64,000 nt of DNA from assembly GCA_018350325.1 (NCBI GenBank), contig JAEVLN010000003.1:5435650-5499649 (forward strand), in the 5' to 3' direction. Every line of letters begins with the position of its first letter. Within the stretch, counting starts at the first letter, position 1. The notes below the pieces were generated by a model. The model was not told the origin of the DNA and searched no databases. It worked only from the letters and a program-made list of their open reading frames with translations. This document shows positions 42,607 to 54,411 of the stretch, piece after piece. Source of the stretch: Globodera rostochiensis. Lineage: Eukaryota > Nematoda > Chromadorea > Rhabditida > Heteroderidae. A program made the translations under genes and the position numbers.

Positions 42607-44524
42607 TTACCCGTCGCCAATGTCCTTGTCGTTGAAGTCAATAATGATGAGATTCCGCTGATGACGCCAAATCCACTCAGCTGCCTCCTTTTCCCACTTG
42701 GCCCATTTGTCCTCGTCGCGCTCAATTGGACAACGAACCACCAGCCATTTGTCTCCCAATTTGTCTCTGCCAAGGCGTCGGAACTCCAATCGCTCCCCCG
42801 TCAAATTGTTCTTCAATTCAAATGGCACAATGCCATCAAAAGGACAAGGCCAAAGACGGATGATGAAATTGGCCGGAGCGGTCGAATTGACAAATTCCTT
42901 AAGAGGAATAAAGGAATTAAAACAGAGCCCAATTAAACAACTTCTGAAACTCGCCATTTTAAGTCTCCCCAATTTTTCCGAGTTAAAATTAAAGCTTCGC
43001 AACACTTTCGGAAGGCCATCCCCGCGGGGCGTGTGCAACCATTTGGCCAAAGCTTGGGCAGGAGAAGCGCCGGCACTGTCATCGGCCGGGAACTCGGGGA
43101 AAAGACCACGGGATTTGATCCGTCGGAGTTTGGCACAATTGCGGAGAATGGTCGGAGAGAATTGGCGCAAACGGCCGAGTTTGGAGGGAAGCAAAAAAAT
43201 GCCGCAAATGTTGTCACTGATCAGAGGCCAAATTCGGTGCCAAATGATTTCCCAGCTGTGGTTTTGGTTAATTCCCGTTTGAATTGAAAGAAACGTCCAA
43301 TTGGAGGAGAAAAGTCGGCGGATGCTTTGGAGAAATTCGATGACATTTTGGTCGATGTATCTAAAACTGTAATAGTCAAGTATGTTGCTGCTGCCCCCCT
43401 TTTAAAAGTCGCTTATGTCCCAAATTGATTACACGTTGATCACTATAATTAAAAATATATAGAATTGAACAAAAGCTTTGCAGAAAAAACTGTTAATGGC
43501 TTCCAAACAATTTAAACCGACAAAGACCTTATTTTAAGCACTTTGAATCCGATAATATTGGCAGGAAACGGCTCTTGCGGAATTGGCAGCTGACGCTCGG
43601 CATTTCTGTTAACGCTTTTAACAATTTCAGCGCCATCTCCGTCAGCTGCGCGACGAATTTCCAAATTTCCCAACGACCATTCCATCGATTTGAAATGCGC
43701 GTCCACCAAACGATCAAATCGATCGCTGATCAGCGCCACTTTCAGTCCCAGCACAAAATGGTCACAAAATGCGAAGACATCGAACAAAACGTCGTCACAA
43801 ACGAAACTAGGGTTAAAGCAGGACCGAAGATAAGTAACAATCGGAATCGAAATTACACAAGATTGAAAACCCGGGACCGGAAGTTCTAATGGTAAAAAAT
43901 TTGGCAATTTTTTTCTTCTACATTTCTTAATATAATTCTCAAGGTTTCTATTCACTTTTACCCTACTGGTTCACCCCTATAAAAATAACTTTAAGCCTCA
44001 AAGAATCGTACAAAACTTGTGCGTAGAAAACGTGCCGGAAACAACAAGATTTGTTAAGAAAATCGCTCCAAAAATGAAAATGCAAAACAAAATTCCCCTA
44101 ATGTTTTTTGATTTCGTCCAACAAAAAATGAATGAAAAGCTTGTAAATTAAAATATTTGTTTTTAAAAAGTTAAAAAGATTTTTAAAATTGTTTAAACAC
44201 CATACTGTACAGAAAAATAAGAAATAATCACTGGCACAGTCGGGGATCTGAACCCCGCCCACACTTATCTCCACACACCAACCACTCACCATTACACCAC
44301 AACAAAACCGAATTCCACTTCTCCAAAAATCCCATTCTTAGGGGTGTATATTTTTTCTGTTTTTTTCCGTTAAAAAGGACATTTTAACGGAAAACGGAAA
44401 AAAATTCCGCCCATCCCTGGTGAGCACCCGTATGTCGAACTCCTAGGTGCCCGAAATAAACAATTTCCCGTTTAACTCACATTTCCTTCAGCCGTTTCTC
44501 TACTTTCTTCGGATTGTCCGACAT
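42607..44524 (-). CDS. F-box-like family copy 8 (apparently complete)
   Basis: Exons on the minus strand: 44481-44524, 43528-43806, 42955-43360 and 42607-42897 (44, 279, 406 and 291 nt; 339 codons plus stop, frame kept). Exon 1 encodes [14 protein letters not shown]. Exon 2 encodes [13 protein letters not shown] and [16 protein letters not shown]. Exon 3 encodes [58 protein letters not shown] and [13 protein letters not shown]. Exon 4 encodes [49 protein letters not shown] and ends DKDIGDG. Intron 3 has a GC donor (ATG|GCGAGT) where other copies have GTGAGT. The 5' flank carries the hAT-like insertion 44724-45431, and a TIR element abuts the stop. An SCF adaptor role is inferred from the F-box-like start only. 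Confidence 0.75.
44226..44298 (-). repeat. tRNA-derived SINE-like sequence
   Basis: Reversed, it holds GTGTAATGGTGAGTGGTTGG (A-box-like) and, about 35 bases on, GGGGTTCAGATCCCC (T-arm, B box) followed by GACTGTGCCA. The same B-box context (GGGGTTCAAACCCCGACAGT) occurs at 63828 on the plus strand. It lies inside intron 1 of F-box copy 8. No anticodon arm folds convincingly. Confidence 0.5.
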
Positions 44525-44723
44525 TTGTTTTTTGTCGTTAAAATTCAATGATTTTTATGTTTCCAATTAGCTGAAAACTGAAAAATGAATAATAATTCTG
44601 CTGTCTTCTTCTTAACACATATAAACAAAATGAATAAAAATATTCGAATGATTGAAGCAATGCGAAAGAAGGGAGCAAAACTTCATTAAATAATGTAAAT
44701 AATGGCGGTCGTGAACTATAAAT

Positions 44724-45431
44724 CAGGGTTGCCATTTGTCCTTTTTTTAAAGATTTGTCCTTTATTTGGGGTACACGTCCTTTTTTGTCCTTTATTTGAG
44801 CTTTTTGAAGAATTTTTGTTTAAAAATTTGAATAATCTTTAGACAGATGGCCAAATTTGTTAATTTTAAAGCATTTTTCGCATCCTTTTTTGAATTTTCG
44901 CTTAAAAATGCCCAAAATGTAACAATATTTGCTCATTATCAAATTCTGATTTTGTACTGAAGGATACATTTTCTTAACAAATATCGTAATCTTCAAAAAA
45001 AAATTTTCCCGGCGGCGCCTATCGGCACCGCCGGCCCTTCCCATTCCTAAAAAAACTTCAAAAAAAGTACCACATTTTTTAAATGTTGGTTGCAAATTCT
45101 TTAACAAATTGAGTCGAAAAATTCAAAAATTTTCTCGGCGGCGCCTATCGGCACCGCCGACCCCCACTCCCTAGCAAAGCAGAATTCGCAAAAATTTGCT
45201 TTTTTGAAATCAAAAATCGGCAAAATTTTCGAAAATCCATGGGAGCAATTTCAAACCCAAAAATGTGCAAAAAAATTGTTTGTGGAAGAAATATGGTTAT
45301 AAAACTCACTTTTCATGCAAAAAAATAAATGAACATTTAAGTGTCCTTTTTTTTTGCCCGCAAAATGCCAGCAAAATCTTTTTTTTGACCCTCAATGTCC
45401 TTATTTCACAAAATTTTTGTTGGCAACCCTG
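44724..45431 (+). mobile_element. hAT-like element, 708 bp, perfect 8-bp target duplication
   Basis: Termini CAGGGTTGCCA and, reversed, CAGGGTTGCCA are identical. CTATAAAT flanks it exactly (44716-44723 and 45432-45439). Inside are TTTGTCCTTTATTT words and two GC hairpins (about 45008-45033 and 45137-45160). It has no transposase. It separates F-box copy 8 from its conserved upstream repeat at 45537. Relics of the same family are at 2876-3345 and 62258-62392. Confidence 0.9.
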
Positions 45432-45536
45432 CTATAAATCATAGCTAGAAATCCTGGAGAACGCGAAAATTTTTCAAAAAAAAAATTCACGGGTAACCCC
45501 CCATATTTGTATGATTCGGAAGGAACTTAAAAGATT

Positions 45537-46030
45537 AACAGGTTTAGTTATGAAACCTTACAATACGAATGTGAACAATTTGGAACATTTGATGTCAACG
45601 CTCATGGAGAGCATTTTGTGTTCGTCGTATTCATTACACTCATAAATGACTGAATGAATGAATGGAGAAAAATGCAAAATGTTTTGCATCTTTTAAATGA
45701 CAAATCTTCCGCTGCTGCAGCTGGGGAAAATCCTTTTAGCCTTAACTGACATTTGTACACAAAAAAATAACGGAACATTCAGAAAATGTCACTTTTTGCA
45801 TTTATTTGAATTTGTTAGGGGCAAAACGCTGACCCATAAAATGGCGATTGGTACTGGAGAATGGGCGGGTGCACACAGAACAGGACGGCCGATGTTTGGT
45901 GATGTTCAACTTCATCTTCAACCCACACAATGTCTTTCTTAATCAGAGAAAGTACAAAGAACAAAATTGACCTATTCAAATATAATTCAATAAATTTTAC
46001 GATCAAAGAGTTGCTCCTTTTAGTTACAAA
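45537..46030 (-). repeat. F-box-associated upstream repeat, copy 2
   Basis: Reverse orientation of the 26711-27290 repeat (GGTTTAGTTATGAAACC, CTCATGGAGAGCATTTTGTG, TTCTTAATCAGAGAAAG). With the 44724-45431 insertion removed it lies about 300 bp upstream of the F-box copy 8 start, in the same relative orientation as the copy before F-box copy 6. Confidence 0.75.
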
Positions 46031-46085
46031 ATTGCAGCGCCAAAACGGCACGGCGCCAACGGCCGCGCCAAACTGTCCGGATCCG
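46030..46085 (-). repeat. One-armed relic of the CGGCGCC element
   Basis: CGCCAAAACGGCACGGCGCC and GCCGCGCCAAACTGTCCGGA match the right arm of the 36430-37640 element. Confidence 0.6.
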
Positions 46086-47110
46086 ATTTCTTACATAAAT
46101 AAATTCAAAGTTTTTTGCTTTCCTTTTCCACATTTGAATTGAAATAGCGGAAATTGGATTTGAGCCTCAAAATCATGAAGGCGATGATTATTAGCATTTT
46201 TCATTGCATTTTTTCCTTTTAGAAGTCTTTAGAAGGTAGAATTTTGAAATTGTGTTACTACTTTTTGATAAAGTATCAGAAATTGCTGGGTTGGTTGACT
46301 TTTCTAGTCCAAAGTAGGTATGTATTTGGACTGTCCACGCGAAATGGATTGATAAATTGTGAATTATCCGACGAGAAGGTTTGGCTTAATTTATGTTTTT
46401 CATTGTCAAAAAGAATTTGGTGCTCTTCAAAGGCTAACATTTTGTGTGTTTTGAACATCTCAACTTAAACCAATGACCATAACGCCAAAAGCAAGTTAAA
46501 AGTTATAAAAATCATAGAAACCGGGAAATCACTGGTGTTAAGAGTATTTTCCAAAAATTAACTTTGACCTAAAATCATTCAAAAAGGACGAATTCGACCA
46601 TTAGACTTGTCTTTCCATTGTAATTTGTGCTTTGAGATTTCGAGGCCTTAGAATATTCTAAAATGGTTGGGGGTGTGGCTCGGCCGCTAGCAAATAAAAA
46701 GAAAGAAAAAACTCCGGGGAACATTTTCGGCAAAATATGCGTTTTGTGAGAAACTTGGACCCCATTTGGAGAATATTAGGTGAAGAAAGTTTTTGGAAAT
46801 GGGTAAAAGTCGGGTGTTTAGTTTTCTATGTGTCTTTGGCCAATCCAAAAAACTCGACTCGAATAAAATGTATTCGACGCTCTAACCGATATGAGCATCT
46901 TAGATTCTGTGAAGGAAAGATTTGATTCAGGAATATGACAAAAAATGAAGATATGACCAAAAGAAAAAAGTTGTCAGTGATCAGGATGATTCGGGTCAAG
47001 ATTCTAATTAAACCCCGGTTTAAGAATCAATCAAAAAAGTATTAAATCTCTGCAAATAATGTCGGGGTTAGATTTCTAAGTGTCTCTGGCGCCAATCCAA
47101 TACAAATCCA
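46086..47110. other. Intergenic, no gene recognised
   Basis: AT-rich. Minus- and plus-strand frames of 60-74 codons are present but have no recognisable domain and no conserved copy elsewhere in the window. Confidence 0.35.
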
Positions 47111-47228
47111 TGTAAATGTTTATTCAATCAAATTCCTCATTAACAAAGTCAGTCCCAAATGGAGCGTTAGCATCATGCAAAGAAGGGCTGTGTGAATAAT
47201 CGATTCAGTGAATATGCCAATTTCGCCC

Positions 47229-48310
47229 TTACCCGTCGCCGATGCCCCCGACTTCGAAGTTATCGACAATGTCTTTGAAGTCAATGCGGATGATATTCTC
47301 CTGGCAATAGTTAGCCTCCGCTTCCCACTTGGCCCATTTATTTTCGTCGCGCTCAATCGGACAGCGAACCAACAGCCAGTCGTCTTCCTCAAAGTGCCGA
47401 AACAACAATCGTTCCCCCGTCAAATTGTTCCTCAACTCAAATGGCACAATGTCAGCAGAACAATGCCAAAGAATGATGAAATTGACCGGATCGGTTGAAT
47501 TGAAAAAGGCCTAAAATGGAATGAGGTGTAACTCGAAAAGTCTAATAAAACAAATTCAAAAACTCACCATTTTCAGTCCCTCCATTCTCTCCGACCAAAA
47601 AAAGCTTCGTAACACTTTCGGAAGTCCATCCCCGCGGGGCGTGTGCAACCATTTGGCCACTGCTCGGTCAGAAGATGCGCCGGCGCTGTCATCGGCCGGG
47701 AACTCGGGGAAAAGATAATCGGAATCGATCATTCGGAGTTTCGGGCAATCGCCGAGAACGGTCGGAGAGAAACGGCGCAAACGGTCGAGTTCGGAGGAAA
47801 ACAAAAAAATGCAGCAAATGTTGTCTTTGAACAACGGCCAAATTTGTTGCCAAATGATTTCCCAACTGCGGTTTCGGCGATCTCGCGTGAAAATGGAAAG
47901 AATGATGGTGCCTTTGGAGTTGGAAAGGAAGGAGGAGTTCCGAGAAATTCAATGACACTTCGGTCAATGTAACTAAAAAATGCAAATTGGAGGGCCAAAC
48001 TTTTAATTACAAAAATTTAAATGCATGAAATGACCTTATTATGGTGTTCGAATCCGATAACATTGTCAGGAAACGGCTCTTGCGGAATTGGCAACCGACG
48101 CGACATTATGGCCAATGCATTTGATAATTTCAGCGCCCTTTCCATTAATTGAGCGACGTGTCCAGCCGCCCCAACGACCATTCCTTCGATTCGAAATGCG
48201 CTGTCCACCAAACGGTAATCGATCGCTGATCAAAGCAACTTTTAGGCCGAGCACAAAAGGGCCACAGAATTCGAACTTCGAACAAAAGGTAGGCACAAAT
48301 GGGACTGAAA
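47229..48310 (-). pseudogene. F-box-like copy 9, frameshifted, exon 1 absent
   Basis: Exon 4 (47229-47510) is open ([32 protein letters not shown], ending GGIGDG). Exon 3 (47568-47972) is 405 nt and loses frame after [21 protein letters not shown] and [19 protein letters not shown] are in a different frame. Exon 2 (about 48034-48290) has at least two further frame breaks around VALISDR and the DAHF region. The expected exon 1 is not found up to 48980. Confidence 0.85.
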
Positions 48311-48399
48311 ATACGAGGGTCTAAATGAGGCGATAAACAATTTCCCGTTTTGTTAAAATTGCTCAAAAAAGAGCAACATTTTCTCGTTACGGAGGACGT

Positions 48400-48980
48400 G
48401 TGCATTTTTGGGTTTTATTGCATTTCCCTAAAGAATTTTTACCCCAAAGTTCGGATTTTTAGGGGTGCAATGGGTTTTAGCGCATTTTTTTTGTTTGAAA
48501 ATTAGGATTTCGTTATATTGTAGTTTTTATATTTTTGTTAAAAAACTATCGTAAAAATTCATTATTTGCCTTCAAAAATACGAATTTTTAGTGAAAATTC
48601 TGCTTCACTTCGGGGGAAGGGGTCGGCGGTGCCGAAAGGCGCCGCCGAAAATTTTTTGATTTTTAACTCAATTTGTTAAGAGATTTGCATCAAAAATTTT
48701 AAAAAATGCGGAATTTTTAAAACTTTTTTAGAATGGGAGAGGTCCGGCGGTGCCGATAGGCGCCGCCGGGAAAATTTTTAATGAGATTGTAAAGAAAATT
48801 GGTCCAAAAATACGCCCTTGTGTTTTACTGAGACTAAAATCCGAATTTGAACTCCATTTTGCCCGAGTTCGAACATCGGACCCGAATTTTTTTTTGAAAA
48901 AATGGATTTTCTAAATTTTACAATAAAATATTGAAAAGGTGGTTTCCGGGTTTTCTGCTTCGGGTTCGTGTTCTACGCAT
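48400..48980. repeat. Repeat-derived stretch with two GC hairpins
   Basis: Hairpins near 48622 (with a GAAA loop) and 48743 (GATA loop) lie in a flank that resembles the ends of the 26047 and 44724 elements. No gene is seen. Confidence 0.5.
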
Positions 48981-48981
48981 A

Positions 48982-50094
48982 CCGTATTTCCTCTATTAGT
49001 AACCCATGGGTTACACAAACCCCCCTCAAGGGGGGGTTACAATTAGAAGGGGGTTTCAAATAGAGGGTGGGTTACTATTTTTCAATACAAATTTTTCAAA
49101 ACTTATTTACATAAATTAAATTTTTATATTATTTTTTAAATCAAAATAAATTTCTGTAATAACAAAATTTTGCACAAAATTATAATTCCACTGTTTCCGT
49201 CAAAACAAATGACTACTTCCAATTTTTCGTCGATTGTAAAAATGCGACGTTTTTTTGAAATCTTATCACTAGAGACTTTGGGCATTTTTCTTGAGAAAAA
49301 TGCAATTTTTAGGCATTATTTTCCACAGCAAAATTTTGTATTCAATCTCAGGCACTTTTTTCCAAAAATTTCTTAAGAAAAATGCAATAAAAAAAAATGT
49401 AGCCTTAGAAACAAAAAAATTTAGAACAAAAATGCACTCCTAAAAAATGACTTTTTCTTTTACAAAAAATCCACCCCCAAAGATCGAAATTTTCCCTAAA
49501 ATTTTTTTATTTGGTAATTTTATAAAATGTTCCAAAACGTGTGAAAATATTATATTTCCAATTAGGTAGGTAAAAGAGGAATATAAAAAATGACGAATTT
49601 TGAAGGGTTTTACGCAAAATTTGACTGAATTAGGTAGGTCAGTTTTTGGCATTTTTTAATCAATAGGCACTTTTTGGGGTTTTTGGTCAATATTTTAAGT
49701 CAATATTTCGCGTTTTTAGTATTAATATATTATTCATGGATTTATGATGACTGGTCAGAAAAATGCGTTGAATAAAACTTTTTTTTAATAATTAAAAAAA
49801 AATCGGAATTTGGGGATTTTATTATCTTTTCTAAAATTTTTTGGGTTTTAAAGTTTCCAGTTTCTACTCATCTCTTTATTAGTAAAATGCTTAATTTTAT
49901 ATGTAAATGGTATGGCTGTAAAAAATTTGGTCATACTTAGTTTTTAAAACTCACGGCTTAGGGGGGGGGGGGTACAATTAGAGGGGGGTTTCAAATAGAG
50001 GGGGGGTTACTATTTTTCAATCCCCCCTCTAGGGGGGGTTACAATTAGAAGGGGGTTTCAAATAGAGGGTGGGTTACTAATAGAGGAAATACGG
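48982..50094 (+). mobile_element. TA-flanked TIR element, 1113 bp
   Basis: Termini CCGTATTTCCTCTATTAGTA then ACCC, and the exact reverse on the right, with TA on both sides (48980-48981 and 50095-50096), as in Tc1/mariner-type insertions. Subterminal blocks GGGGTTACAATTAGAAGGGG and TTTCAAATAGAGG repeat in both arms, the right arm having an extra set. Removing it restores TTCTACGCATATTTACCCTA, which resembles the centre of the foldback at 25726. No transposase was recognised. Confidence 0.85.
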
Positions 50095-50241
50095 TATTTA
50101 CCCTAAAAAATCATGCATATGAAATTTTAAACGTCCAAAATTTTTTTAAATTTTCCGTGGAGCCCCCATTCTTTAGGATTTCCGAAAATTCTTCCATTTA
50201 TGGCATTAGTTTCGCTTATTCCCTTCAAAAAAAAAACTCAC

Positions 50242-50285
50242 ATTTCTTTCAATTGTTTCTCTGCTTCCTTTGGATTGTCCGACAT
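50242..50285 (-). pseudogene. Solitary F-box-like exon 1
   Basis: Reversed, it encodes MSDNPKEAEKQLKE with the usual GTGAGT donor, as in copy 7. Sequence on the 3' side to about 50148 still matches intron 1 of copy 7, then ends. No exon 2-4 follows. Its 5' flank (50345-50560) is the family flank repeat. Confidence 0.85.
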
Positions 50286-50344
50286 TTGTTTTTTGTTTTT
50301 ACAAATGCAAAATGATTTTAATGATTCCAATGAGCTAAAACAGA

Positions 50345-50565
50345 AAAAGGAATTTTTAATACATTTAAAAAGTAGTAACATAATCGAATTCGGGGGAGGG
50401 GGGAAGAGGGAGCAAAAAATTTGAATTTGTGGGTGGGCCGGTGAGGGTAGACACAAAAATCGATAACAGTTAGGTAATCGCTCGCTAATGCTGATTTGAG
50501 ACAAGAAGAAAAAACTTTTTGGCACATTTGTGCAATCAATAAATAAAAGACGCAAATAGGACCCG
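50345..50565 (+). repeat. F-box 5' flank repeat at the solitary exon
   Basis: GGGTAGACACAAAAATCG, CAATCAATAAATAAAAGACG and the block between match 36008-36290 and 62400-62700. Confidence 0.6.
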
Positions 50566-50869
50566 GACGATTGAGTGTGGCCGATTAGTGTGTGGCCATT
50601 TGAGTGTGCAGTCAAAAATGGTCCTTTTTTCATGACTAAAAAACGAATTCTTAAGCCCGAGTTTTCAAAAATTTTCAACTTTCCCCCAAAAATTTCCAAG
50701 AAATCACTACCGGGCGCAAAAGTTTACCCGAAATTATCACTGAATCTCTCGCTTCAGAGTGAATGGTTGCCGCAGAAAAAGCTAATTTGGATGTTTTTTG
50801 AGAAATCAGAAAAAGAAAATTCAAAAAATTGGCAAAAATTTGAAAAGTCTAATCTAAAACATAAATAAA

Positions 50870-51909
50870 GCCCAGAGTTTTTATCTTCTTCATCTGGAAC
50901 AGGCGAACAAATTTGCATTGGGCAGCACACGGCCATGGCGGAGAACAAAAGCGAAGAATCCATTCAAAAATTTATTTAGAGAAAAATGTTGATCTTTCAA
51001 TTCTCTTCACATTTTCATTATTTTCAATTATTTTGGCGTTCATCGATATTCACCAACATCCCACTCTTTCCCCGCTCCCCGACAAGACCCCGTTTATTTC
51101 GTCCATCCCCGCATCTGCTTTTGCCTTTCCCCGCTTTGTTTACATTTATTACATCAGATTTCCTAATCTTTGCCCATCATTGCCAATCTTCCCCCCCCCC
51201 CCCCCCCCTCCCCGGGAGACTAAGCCTTTGTTCACCGGACACATCGTTGTCCCCTTTTCTCACCAATGTTAAACGATTTTAATCGGGCTTCGCCCGCGCT
51301 GATTAATTCATTCATTTTCTGACACCTGCCCCTCCTCCCTTTGATTTAAATTTTACATCGCCTACCGTAGTCGCCTGCTATTTCTATCGCGCATTCCATT
51401 TGACTGACACGCCCCGCGATCAAATCGACATATAAACCCCCCCCCCCCCCACCGAAACTGACCCGGGGTTCCGCCGTTTTGTTTTCCCCCCTTCGTTTTC
51501 CTCTCCCACCCTTTCGAATCGTTTTCCTTTCGACGTTCGTCGATCACCAATTTTTGGATTGCACCATTTTTTGCCCCCCGTGGCCAATTGGGAAGGGGAA
51601 TTTAAACGGGAGGGAAGTCCCGGCGGAGGGCTTTCATCGTTCGCCACATCGCCAACCTCAGCCATTGTCGCACAGGGACTCTGGGGTGTGCCCTAATCCC
51701 AATCGACCTCCATCCCGTCCAACCCAAAACCCTTTCCGTCCCGTCCTCAATCGGGAGTGGGGTCCCGATCATCGACCGACTCATCAAGTACGAGCAGTTC
51801 ACAGCTTGTGGTGGTGTGGAGACCCCGTGCGGCACCAGAGACCCGAACTCTCTAAAATTCATAATTATTTTGAATACGCCACCATTTTCTTTGCTTTTCT
51901 TCTCACGAA
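50870..51909. other. 5' flank of the cystathionine gamma-lyase gene, C-rich
   Basis: More GC-rich than the rest of the window, with C runs at about 51190 and 51437. Open frames read through it are composition artefacts, although IIDRLIKYEQFTACGGVETP near 51771-51830 has ordinary protein composition and might be an unrecognised exon. No TATA box was assigned. Confidence 0.35.
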
Positions 51910-53525
51910 ATGAGCGAATCGGACAAATTGACTGCTGAATTGAATCGAAAATTCGCTGGCTTTGCCACCACAGCGATTCACGCTGGAAATCGCCCTGAAC
52001 AATGGGACATGAACCAGGTAGGTGGTATTTGTGTTTATAGAATCGTTGGCAAGTACCTCAATTCCCAATGCTTGCGCAGGTCGTGCCGCCAATTTCGTTG
52101 TCCACAACTTACAAACAGTCCAAGCCGGGAGAGCCCAAGGGACACGACTATTCACGAGCCGGTAAAATAAACTTGGGAAAGTCGGACCAAAATTGTTATA
52201 TTCTCAAAACACCAGGAAATCCGACGCGCGATGTGCTGCAGGAGAACATCGCCAGTCTGGAGGGTGCTCGATTCAGTCGCGTGTTTAGCTCGGGTCTCGG
52301 CGCCACAGCCGCGATGGCCAATTGGCTCCATGCAGGCGACCACATACTTATGGCAGACGACGGCGGCACCACACAGTACTTCCGCCGCGTTAGCGTCGTT
52401 CACCACGGTGTACAGCTGAGCTTCGTTGACATGACAAAGTTGGATGACTTGCGGGCGGCACTACGGCCAAATACAAAGGTACATGCCGACTTTTCGATGA
52501 TTGGCCTTGAAGTTGTAAGTTTTGCCAAATCTTCAGATGGTTTGGTTCGAGTCTCCCTCAAACCCGTTGCTGAAAGTGATCGACATTGAGGCAGTGTCAA
52601 AACTCGTAAAAGCTCACAATCCGGAGAGCATTGTGGTTGTTGATAATACGGTACTAATAATAAGTTAATTAATTCTGGGTGCTTTTAAGTTTATGTCCCC
52701 ATTCTTCCAAAATCCGTTGGCGTTGGGTGCCGATGTTGTGTTGCATTCGTTGACCAAATACATAAACGGTCACTCCGACGTGGTAATGGGCTGTCTGGTG
52801 ACGAACAGCGAACGGCTCGACGCGCATTTCCTCTTCCAACAGTTAGGTCCGGACTCCGGAGCATGAATAATAAGCCAAAAACATTCAAATAAGTGATTAA
52901 TCCAAGGTTTTTTCGCTCATCTTTTAGCGGTTGGTTCGGTGCCGTCACCGTTCGACGTTTATTTGGTTTTCCGCGGTATCAAAACGTTGCATCTTCGAAT
53001 GGTCCAACATCAAACAAACGCAACGGCGGTCGCGCGTTGGCTGGAGACGGACCCGCGCGTTGAGAAGGTGCTTGGGGGGGACAAATGCCAAACATTTGTT
53101 ATGTCACTAATTCCTTCTGCTGAAGGTGCTCTATCCGGCACTTGAATGCCATCCACAACACGACGTGCACAAAAAACAGGCAACCGGAATGTCCGGAATG
53201 ATCTCCTTTTATTTGCGCACCGGTTTGGAAGGATCACAAAAGTTTTTGGCCAATCTTGAGGTAAAACAGCATTAAAATGCATCAATAAACGTAATTATAC
53301 AAATTTAAGGTTTTCACTTTGGCCGAATCATTGGGCGGCTATGAATCCCTCGCTGAACTTCCGGCTTTAATGACCCATGCTTCGGTTCCACCAGAAATAC
53401 GCCAGAAATTGGGCATCGGCAACAATTTGATCAGACTTTCGGTTGGCTGCGAAGACATACGTGATCTGATCAGAGATTTGGACATTGCAATGAAAGTGGC
53501 CATGGGACGGAGTCGAGAAGAATGA
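51910..53525 (+). CDS. cth: Cystathionine gamma-lyase, complete
   Basis: Eight exons: 51910-52017, 52080-52161, 52216-52478, 52537-52650, 52690-52846, 52928-53067, 53126-53260 and 53310-53525, together 404 codons plus stop, the usual length of this PLP enzyme. It splits cystathionine into cysteine, alpha-ketobutyrate and ammonia in cytosolic transsulfuration and can release H2S. Exon 1-2 give [15 protein letters not shown] and [13 protein letters not shown]. Exons 2-3 give YSRAGNPTR and FSSGLGA. Exon 4 ends IVVVDNT. Exon 5 has the PLP-lysine motif [13 protein letters not shown]. Exon 6 has [20 protein letters not shown]. Exon 7 has [13 protein letters not shown] and [10 protein letters not shown]. 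Exon 8 has [20 protein letters not shown] and [10 protein letters not shown]. All junctions are GT-AG. It is a solitary conserved gene among repeats. Cystathionine gamma-synthase or beta-lyase are close relatives, but the LGGYESL and HASVP context favours gamma-lyase. Confidence 0.92.
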
Positions 53526-54400
53526 TGCAACTGAAGCAAATGCACAAGGCCCAGGGTTTAGTAGCGCTTTAATTTAACCAACTTTTGTTATTATCAATCA
53601 CTAAAGAGGTTAAATTATGTCGGCGATCACTCCCAAGAATGTTTAAAAGGGGAAAGCAATGCGCCAGATCTTTGCCTCTACACAACATCAATTTGGTTTC
53701 CAATTTTTTTAAATAATGGTTTTTTGCGTTTTATTCTATTAATAAGAATCATTTCATGTCGCACAATTACTAGTAGAATAAATATTTTAAAAATTGGGAC
53801 GACCTAACGCCAATAATCATCAGAAAAAGATAAATCGCACAGTAAATCTGTAGTAGAAAGAGGGTTGAGCGGGACCGGGACTTTTGGGAAAAACCGGAAC
53901 TGGGATCAACCGGGACTTTTCAAGGGAGAATTTTTTTTGTAATGTTCAATGGTAAAACAAAATCTTTTTTTGTTATTCAAAAATATTTTAACTTTAATTT
54001 TATCGTCATCATTCTTTTTTTTGAGATTCTGCCTTACTTTTAGGTGGTGGGGGTCGGCGGTGCCGATAGGCGCCGCCGAGAAAAATCTGAAATTTTGACT
54101 CAATTTTGTTAAAGAAATTTCATCAAAATTTTAGCAAAATTATGAATTTTGCTTCGGAATTTCGGGGTAAAACTGACTTACGTTAGAGTGGAGGATGTCC
54201 ACAGGCGCCGCCAGAGAAATTTTTTGAACATTTTAATGGTATTTGTTAAGAAAATAGTAGCAAAAATTCAGGAAGATGTGATGAATTTATTTCAAAAACT
54301 TTTGATTTAGCTCGCAATTTAATTTAAAAATATTTAAAAATTATTAAAATATTTTTATTATTAGGGGAAGAAAATTATGTGAGTCGAGGAAAAAGGATAA
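53526..54400. other. 3' flank of cth and hAT-like relic, no gene
   Basis: About 53860-54080 repeats the CCGGGACTTTT-rich body seen at 24640-24795, and carries a GC hairpin at about 54055-54080. The rest is AT-rich. Confidence 0.45.
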
Positions 54401-54411
54401 ATATATGTTTG

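Noticed and set aside
42698..43282. 194-codon plus-strand frame over F-box copy 8
   Set aside because: Antisense of exons 3 and 4, which are well supported on the minus strand.
44226..44298. Functional tRNA gene
   Set aside because: The T-arm is good, but the other arms fail and a similar sequence exists elsewhere.
51479..51913. 144-codon frame just upstream of cystathionine gamma-lyase
   Set aside because: Composition is driven by C-rich DNA, all three frames are similarly open, and no domain is visible.
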